Under the pieces are notes generated by a model. The model was not told where the DNA came from. It ran no database searches and saw only the letters and a program-made list of their open reading frames with translations. The position numbers and the translations under genes were made by a program. Source: Acidimicrobiaceae bacterium (GTDB taxonomy: Bacteria > Actinomycetota > Acidimicrobiia > Acidimicrobiales > Palsa-688). Taken from it: a DNA stretch of 13,476 nucleotides. Below are positions 8,570 through 13,476 of the stretch, piece after piece. Each line of letters opens with the position of its first letter. Position 1 is the first letter of the stretch. Location of the stretch: positions 1-13,476 of the forward strand of contig PMLI01000176.1 of NCBI GenBank assembly GCA_003158835.1, given 5' to 3'.

Positions 8570-8570
8570 C
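8533..8570. repeat. Three CCGCCC boxes at exact 16-nt spacing
   Basis: CCGCCC occurs at 8533-8538, 8549-8554 and 8565-8570. The first bases after each box are also similar, and the last copy touches the stop codon of the antiporter-like gene. The spacing of about 1.5 helical turns could reflect a multi-site regulator. Confidence 0.5.
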
Positions 8571-10666
8571 TAGGGCATGGACGCGGCCACGATCAGTACG
8601 GCTATCAAGGCCAGGAGCATGTAGCCCACATAGGCCTCCAATCGCCCGGACTGGAGCCGTTTGGCCGCACCTACGGCGGCGAGGTAGACGGCGATGGCGG
8701 GCCGGTAGAAGTACGACTCCACCGGCTCGGCCACCGTGGCTTTGAACACGACGTGGGCGTGGTGCGGCTCCTCGGTGGGCTCGGCCTGCGACGGTCCTTC
8801 AGCCTGGGCCGGGGGGGCCGAAGAGACGTCACCCGGGCCGGGAGGGTCAGCGGCGACGACGGCAACCTCCTTCTGGGTACCGAGGATGTTGGCCAGCACG
8901 TGGCGCACCGGGTTGGCGTAGGCAAAGGCGTTGTAACTGTCCTCACCGTGGACGCCGGGTGTGGCGGAGCGCCAAACCGGGACTCGGCGCACGGACAGGA
9001 ACCGGCCCCGGGAGGCCAGTACCGTCGCCAAGGTCACCGCCAGCAACCCCAGGGGCATGACGATGAAGAGCCAGCTCGTCGACAGGGCCGAGAAGTGGGC
9101 GAACACGGGTTGGAGGACCCACGGGGACTTGAGGGCGCCCAGCGTGACGGACCGCGCCACGTCCGGGCCCAGCCCCCGGGCGATGTAGCGGACGACCCAG
9201 GGGGCCACCGCCGCCAGGCCGAAGCAGGATACGGCGACCGCCCCCAGGGCCGCCTTGGCCAGGGCGCCGCGTTCGCCGGTGCTTTGCGGTCCCAAGCCCG
9301 CGGCCGGCCGCCCCAGGACGGTGAAGCCGAGGAGGCGGACGAAGGTCAGGGCGGCCACCCCGGCCGTCAACGCGATGAGGGCGCCGGCGCCGGCCGTGGC
9401 CAGGCGCAGGGTCAGGGGGTGGAGCCTGAACTGTTGCATGAGGGCCTCGAAGATGAACCACTCCGAGACGAAACCGATCGTCGGGGGTAACCCGGCCAGG
9501 GTCAGGGCCGACGCCGCGAACGACGTCGAGCTCCAGGGCTGGGAGCGCGCCAGGCCGGAAAGCCGGCCCAGGTCGGCGTGGCCGGCACCGGCCTCGAAGT
9601 TGGCGGCCCCCAGGAACAGGCCCGTCTTGGCCACGGCGTGGGCGAGCACCTGAAGTGAGCCGGCCAGGAGGCCGACCGCCACCAACGAGCTGTTGCCGAC
9701 GTAGGCGCCTGCCAGGGCCAGCCCGAAGCCGACCATGATGATCCCGCCGTTCTCGGCGCTGGAGTAGGCGATCACCCGGTTGATGTCCGCCTGCACGGCG
9801 GCGAAGGCGATACCCAGCAACGCCGTCAGCCCCCCCAGGACGAGCACGACGGCGGCCAACCATTCGGGGGGCCGGCCCAAGATGGCGAGGAAACGCCACA
9901 GGCCGTAGAACCCGGCGTTGACGGCCAGGCCGGCCATGGCCGCCCGCACCGGACCAGGGGCGGCCGGGTAGCCACGGGGCATCCAGACCTGGAACGGCGT
10001 CAGGCCCACCTTGGTCCCGAAGCCGAAAACGACCAGGGCGTAAGCGGTATCGTGCAGCCCGCCGGCGGGCAACCCGGCCCAGGCGGCGAAGCCGAACGAG
10101 TGCGCCGCGCCGGCCAGTAACAGCAAAGCCACCAGAAGAGCCGCTCCACCGGCCTGGCCCAGGGCCGCTGTGACCCAGGCGTCGGTGGGTTGGTCCCGGC
10201 GCCGGCGAGTGGCGGCGCTCAGGACATAGAACGAGACGGTCAGGGCTTCCCAGGCGAAAAGGAAGGTGAACGCATCGGCGGCCGCCACCGTGACCGTGAC
10301 CGAGGCCAGTAGCAGCATGTACCCGGGCGCGATGGCTCGGTCCCCGGCGGTCCCGGGGGGAGCGGACCAGTTCACCAGGGCCAGGGAAATGATGACCCCG
10401 AGGCTGCCCGTGAGAGTCAGGAAGAGCCCGGCCGACTGGTCCAGGCGCAGCGTCGTCTGGCCGAAGTCCAGGAGGTGGCCGAGGTTCAGGGTCAGGGCCG
10501 AGCCCGAGACGCAGAGGGCGCCCGCTACCGCCACCAGAGCGGAGGCAGCTGCGGCGGCTCCGTAGGCGGCCCGACGTGACCAGCGCCGTCGTGTGCTCCA
10601 GACCAGGCTGAGGCCGGCGCCGGCCGCCCAGAGGGACAGCGCCACCAATAGAAGGACCTGCCTCAC
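8570..10666 (-). CDS. Antiporter-like membrane subunit, HyfB/HycC (NuoL/M) type
   Basis: This 698-residue multi-helix membrane protein is the proton-translocating subunit of group 4 hydrogenase-like complexes and is homologous to NuoL/M and Mrp antiporters. Key channel residues are visible: E140 in FAWEALTVSFYVLS, K219 in GFGTKVGLTPF (the broken helix) and K347 in AVAKTGLFLGA. The family segment YPAAPGPV (233-240) is present, but the usual His residues of the HxWLPxAH region are replaced (Q227, Y233). The C-terminal SYNAFAYANPVRHVLANI (577-594) is typical of HyfB rather than NuoL. A Pro/Glu-rich, probably cytoplasmic loop (about 605-640) precedes the final helix (about 675-695). The GTG at 10666 overlaps the previous stop (GTGA), so it is coupled to the ferredoxin-NuoB gene. 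It likely carries the ion-pumping part of the complex encoded here. Na+ as the ion cannot be excluded. Confidence 0.9.
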   Translation of the reverse strand: MRQVLLLVALSLWAAGAGLSLVWSTRRRWSRRAAYGAAAAASALVAVAGALCVSGSALTLNLGHLLDFGQTTLRLDQSAGLFLTLTGSLGVIISLALVNWSAPPGTAGDRAIAPGYMLLLASVTVTVAAADAFTFLFAWEALTVSFYVLSAATRRRRDQPTDAWVTAALGQAGGAALLVALLLLAGAAHSFGFAAWAGLPAGGLHDTAYALVVFGFGTKVGLTPFQVWMPRGYPAAPGPVRAAMAGLAVNAGFYGLWRFLAILGRPPEWLAAVVLVLGGLTALLGIAFAAVQADINRVIAYSSAENGGIIMVGFGLALAGAYVGNSSLVAVGLLAGSLQVLAHAVAKTGLFLGAANFEAGAGHADLGRLSGLARSQPWSSTSFAASALTLAGLPPTIGFVSEWFIFEALMQQFRLHPLTLRLATAGAGALIALTAGVAALTFVRLLGFTVLGRPAAGLGPQSTGERGALAKAALGAVAVSCFGLAAVAPWVVRYIARGLGPDVARSVTLGALKSPWVLQPVFAHFSALSTSWLFIVMPLGLLAVTLATVLASRGRFLSVRRVPVWRSATPGVHGEDSYNAFAYANPVRHVLANILGTQKEVAVVAADPPGPGDVSSAPPAQAEGPSQAEPTEEPHHAHVVFKATVAEPVESYFYRPAIAVYLAAVGAAKRLQSGRLEAYVGYMLLALIAVLIVAASMP

Positions 10667-11475
10667 GCCGGTCCTCTTTTCGCCGGCAGGAGGCCCACGG
10701 CCAGGAGGATGCCGTGCAGGACCGAAAACGGGCTGGGAGGCGAACCGGGCACCCAGACGTCCACGGGCACGATCTCCCCGACGCCACCCGGCCCGGTGTC
10801 GCCCGACCTTACGATCCCTCCGCTGATGGCGTCGGTCCCCACGGCCATCACGACCCGGGGGTCGGGCATGGCCTCATAGGTGGTGAGCAGCGGCCCGGCC
10901 ATCCCGGTGCAACCGGCCCCGGTGACCAGGAGGAGGTCGGCGTGGCGGGGGCTGGCGGTGAAGAAGACACCGAGCCTGTGCACGTCGTAGACCGGGCCCA
11001 GGAGCGCCGCGACCTCCCACTCCTCCGACCCGTCCGAGCCGGCGTCGACGTGGCGTACGTGGACCGACTTCCTGAGGGCGGCCACCCGCCGGGAGAGCTC
11101 GGCCCGCACGGTGGCCAGGGCGGCTTCGCTTTCCTCCGTGGGCGGTACGACCAGCCCCGGGCGGGTGAGGGCGGCGACCTCGGCCGAGCTGTCAAAGCTG
11201 AAGACGTCCGGGCGTTCGGCGACGCACCGTCCGCACAGGATGCACTTTCCCCGGTCGAGGACCGGGCCCCCGACTGGCCCGCCCGCCAGTCCGTGTGGAG
11301 TGGCTCCGGGCCTGATGGCGCCCGTCGGGCAGAGCCCATCGGTCACGGGCGGCCGGCCGGCCCCGTCCGGGCGCACACTGACGGCCCCACGCCAGTTGGC
11401 CCCGTAGCCGTCGGGCCGCTTCGGGTACCGGGTCGTGAGGACACCGTTGCGCAGGCCGCGGGTGACCCAGGGCAT
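10663..11475 (-). CDS. Ferredoxin-NuoB fusion, small subunit of an energy-converting hydrogenase-related complex, without proximal-cluster cysteines
   Basis: At 270 residues, the N-terminal part is a ferredoxin-like domain (about 40-95) and the C-terminal part (about 135-265) is a NuoB/HycG-type small subunit. The ferredoxin keeps C49 (in LCPTGAI) and C78, C81, C84 (in CILCGRC). This is exactly the set for one [4Fe-4S] cluster, while the partner cluster's cysteines are gone. In the NuoB domain the four expected ligands are replaced: GSDGSEEWEV has D148 and E151 where CxxC is expected, AVGTDAISGG has D215 for Cys, and VPGSPP has S245 for Cys. Other family features remain (VYDVHRLGV, ADLLLVTG, VPVDVWVPG). 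The ATG at 11475 shares one base with the large-subunit stop (TGATG). The upstream extension in the same frame overlaps the large subunit and is not real. Electron transfer to a proximal centre looks impossible, which fits an Ehr-type complex. Confidence 0.88.
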   Translation of the reverse strand: MPWVTRGLRNGVLTTRYPKRPDGYGANWRGAVSVRPDGAGRPPVTDGLCPTGAIRPGATPHGLAGGPVGGPVLDRGKCILCGRCVAERPDVFSFDSSAEVAALTRPGLVVPPTEESEAALATVRAELSRRVAALRKSVHVRHVDAGSDGSEEWEVAALLGPVYDVHRLGVFFTASPRHADLLLVTGAGCTGMAGPLLTTYEAMPDPRVVMAVGTDAISGGIVRSGDTGPGGVGEIVPVDVWVPGSPPSPFSVLHGILLAVGLLPAKRGPA

Positions 11476-13064
11476 CAGCCCGCCACCCCGGCGATGGAGA
11501 GGCCGAAACTGGCCTCGATGAAAGCAAAGTCGGTGAAGATATCCCCGCCGAACGCCTCGGGGAAAAGGCTCAGGTTGTGGAACGAGGCCGACCGGGGCTT
11601 CACCCGGCGGAGCCGCCCGCCCTCGGTCTCGACCATGTAGAGCAGCTCGCCCTGGGGTGCCTCCGCCCATCCCCACGCCGTGCCGTCGGCCGGGGCGACG
11701 GCAACGGCCCAGGGCCCGTTGGCGGGGCGTCCGGCCAGGGATTCGAGCGCCGAGCGGCAGATCTGGAACGAGCCCCGGACCTCCTCGAGCCGGACGAGCT
11801 GGCGGGCCAGCGCGTCGCCGGAACCGCGGTAGCGGTGCTCGGGGACCTCGATGAGGCCATAGGCGGCGTAAGGCCGGTACGTCCTCAGGTCCTCCTCCAG
11901 GCCCGAAGCCCGCCCCACGGGGCCGAGCGCCCCCCGCCGCGCCGCCACCTCGGGCGTGATGACACCCGTCCCCCGCAGCCGGTCTACGAACGACGACGTG
12001 GCCATGAGGTGACGGGTGTCGGAGACCACGTCCGCATCCAGGCCCATCAGCTCGTCGAGGGCGGCCGAGGGAGCCAGGGCGGGCGGCCCCGAAACTCCGC
12101 CCGGAACGACCACCCCGCGGCCGAAACGGTGGCCGCACAACTGGGAGCGAAGGCGCATGACACGTTCTTTGTGCCAGCCCAGGCGGGCGTTAGCCACGGC
12201 CTGGCCGGCGGCTTCGGTGTGCCGGAGCACCGAGTCGAGGTGGTTGGCGATGCGCTCCAGCTCGGCGTGCAGGGCCCGCACCAGCAAAGCTCCTTCGGGG
12301 ACCATGGCCCGCTCGCCCCCGCCCGGTCCGGAGGCGACAGCCTCGAGGGCCTGGCAGAAGGCCAGCGCATGGGCAACCGACGCCACCCCCTCGACCCGTT
12401 CGGCCAGGAGCACGCCGTCGGCCGGCGTCATGCCCTCGAAGCGGCGCTCGGTGCCGCGGTGCTTGTGGTAGACGCGGGCCCGGACATGGGGGATGTCCTC
12501 ACCCGGCGTCTCGATCAGGTATTGGACCGACTCGAACACGCCCGAGCGGACGGGGCCGTAAGGAAGAGTGAAGACGCCTTCACCCGTTACGTGAGCCGGC
12601 AACGCCGACTCGTCCGGGACGATCTCTGCCCGGGGACCGGCCGAGCCGGGCCGGGGCGGCGGCGTCTGCGCGTCACGGGGAAGGACTAGTGGGTCGACGC
12701 GCTGGTGCCCCTCGGGGACGAGGCCGAACATGTCAGCCAGTTCGCGTTCGTACCAGGCCGCGCCGGGCACGTCCGGGGTGAGCCCCCGGTAAGCAGCCTG
12801 ACCGCCGGGCGGTGCCGGAGGTACCAGGCAGCTCACTACCTCGAGCCGGCCAAGACGGGCGATGGCGGCCCGCAACCACACCGTGCCATCGGTGCGGGCT
12901 GACCCGAACAAACCGGCGAAACGCCCGCCGGTCGGTCTCTCGGCCGTGCCGCCCAGACCGGAGATAACGGTTGCGGCAAACTCCCCCACGCCGACTTCGG
13001 TCTCGTCCCAGAGGTCGTCGCCCGCCGCCCGAGCCTGGCCTGTCCCCGGAACGTGGTTGGTCAT
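11475..13064 (-). CDS. Large subunit (NuoC-NuoD/HycE-like) of an energy-converting hydrogenase-related complex, without NiFe ligands
   Basis: This 529-residue fusion has an N-terminal NuoC/30-kDa domain (about 20-130, with WYERELADMFGL at 104-115) and a C-terminal large-subunit domain (about 160-529) with YGPVRSGVFES, YHKHRGTERRFE and ELERIANHLD, as in HycE/HyfG and NuoD. In true hydrogenases L1 is RVCGxC and L2 is DPCxxC. Here L1 reads ERVEGVASVAH, with E225 and A228 for the cysteines, and L2 reads EASFGLS, with S519 and L522. No NiFe centre can bind in the known way, so H2 activity is not expected. It is not simply complex I, because the HyfF/HyfB neighbours are of hydrogenase type. The ATG at 13064 overlaps the upstream TGA (ATGA). 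What the vestigial active-site cavity binds (a quinone, another redox carrier, or nothing) is unknown. Confidence 0.9.
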   Translation of the reverse strand: MTNHVPGTGQARAAGDDLWDETEVGVGEFAATVISGLGGTAERPTGGRFAGLFGSARTDGTVWLRAAIARLGRLEVVSCLVPPAPPGGQAAYRGLTPDVPGAAWYERELADMFGLVPEGHQRVDPLVLPRDAQTPPPRPGSAGPRAEIVPDESALPAHVTGEGVFTLPYGPVRSGVFESVQYLIETPGEDIPHVRARVYHKHRGTERRFEGMTPADGVLLAERVEGVASVAHALAFCQALEAVASGPGGGERAMVPEGALLVRALHAELERIANHLDSVLRHTEAAGQAVANARLGWHKERVMRLRSQLCGHRFGRGVVVPGGVSGPPALAPSAALDELMGLDADVVSDTRHLMATSSFVDRLRGTGVITPEVAARRGALGPVGRASGLEEDLRTYRPYAAYGLIEVPEHRYRGSGDALARQLVRLEEVRGSFQICRSALESLAGRPANGPWAVAVAPADGTAWGWAEAPQGELLYMVETEGGRLRRVKPRSASFHNLSLFPEAFGGDIFTDFAFIEASFGLSIAGVAG

Positions 13065-13476
13065 CGAGTCGCCCCGAGCTCGGCCGCGGCACCATGGAGG
13101 AGGTTATCGAGCGGCGCCGGAGGGTGGATGCCGAGCACGACCAGGCCTATCAGGCCGAGCGCCATCGCCAGCACCATCAATTTGCTGGTCTCGCCCCTGA
13201 CGACGCCCGCCTCACCGGGGGCGGCCGGCGAGGGGTCGTTCGGCCCGGGGGACAGCATGCTCTGAGTTATGTGCCACGAGAGCCCTAGGAAACCGAGCGT
13301 GACCAGCACGACCAGGATGGCGGCCACTGCCTGTTGGGCGCGGTTGGCGCTGCCGCCACCGGCTAGGCCGCCGGCCACGATGGACAGCTCGGACCGGAAG
13401 GTGCCAAACGGGGGCATGGCCGACAGGCCGAGCATGCCGGCCACCAGCATCGGCCCGGTCCAGGGCAGGAGCCCGA
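13061..13476 (-). CDS. HyfF-like (NuoL/M/N type) membrane subunit, C-terminal part only
   Basis: The last 137 residues of a membrane antiporter-like subunit are present, and the 5' part lies beyond the right edge. The visible start, LLPWTGPMLVAG, runs into SAMPPFGTFRSEL, matching the PPFGxFxSE segment near the end of HyfF/HycC/NuoM-type proteins. Two further hydrophobic helices follow (AVAAILVVLVTLGFLGL and LMVLAMALGLIGLVVLGI), then an amphipathic end. Its TGA overlaps the large-subunit ATG by 4 nt. With the HyfB-like protein it would supply a second ion-translocating module. HyfE/HyfC (NuoK/NuoH-like) genes probably lie further upstream, outside the window. Confidence 0.8.
   Translation of the reverse strand, partial: GLLPWTGPMLVAGMLGLSAMPPFGTFRSELSIVAGGLAGGGSANRAQQAVAAILVVLVTLGFLGLSWHITQSMLSPGPNDPSPAAPGEAGVVRGETSKLMVLAMALGLIGLVVLGIHPPAPLDNLLHGAAAELGATR

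Noticed and set aside
8943..10787. A minus-strand frame of 614 residues in another frame of the antiporter-like gene
   Set aside because: It is Arg/Pro/Gly-rich with no membrane helices, while the overlapping frame is a well-recognised HyfB-type protein.
11476..12138. An N-terminal extension of the ferredoxin-NuoB frame
   Set aside because: It is Arg/Pro/Gly-rich, overlaps the recognised large-subunit gene, and the coupled ATG at 11475 starts the proper protein.

Overview
The window is very GC-rich, with compact operons, GTG/TTG starts and few Shine-Dalgarno-poor gaps. This suggests an actinobacterium, most likely of the Acidimicrobiia or a related deep lineage. That placement is inferred from gene style only and was not tested by comparison. 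No rRNA, tRNA, CRISPR array, transposase or prophage gene was seen.

Layout. (1) Positions 1-1021, minus strand: the N-terminal 340 residues of a secreted glutamic (G1/eqolisin) peptidase that runs off the left edge. A perfect 7-bp inverted repeat lies over its ribosome-binding region. (2) Positions 1206-3100, plus strand: a DEAD-box RNA helicase, a 67-residue cold-shock protein, and an overlapping helix-turn-helix-like reading frame that has no ATG, GTG or TTG start. The last frame is either CTG-initiated, made by frameshifting out of the cold-shock gene, or broken. Hairpins close this unit against the converging uvrB. (3) Positions 3238-5283, minus: a complete UvrB, possibly leaderless. (4) Positions 5375-8436, minus: two adjacent, translationally coupled paralogues that carry only a MutS-type ATPase domain and no mismatch-recognition domain. 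(5) Positions 8570-13476, minus: four tightly overlapping genes of a membrane complex related to group 4 energy-converting hydrogenases and respiratory complex I. They are a HyfF-like antiporter subunit (partial), a NuoC/NuoD-type large subunit, a ferredoxin-NuoB fusion, and a HyfB-like antiporter subunit.

How they fit together. The strongest observation is in block 5. The large subunit has lost all four cysteines that would hold the NiFe centre. The NuoB-like domain has lost all four cysteines of the proximal [4Fe-4S] cluster. The membrane subunit nevertheless keeps its proton-channel Glu and Lys residues, and the ferredoxin domain keeps exactly the four cysteines for one cluster. This fits the poorly understood energy-converting hydrogenase-related (Ehr) type of complex, in an extreme form. 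The MutS-like pair, next to uvrB but without DNA-mismatch domains, is the second candidate for an undescribed system. The helicase and cold-shock pair looks like an RNA-chaperone unit.
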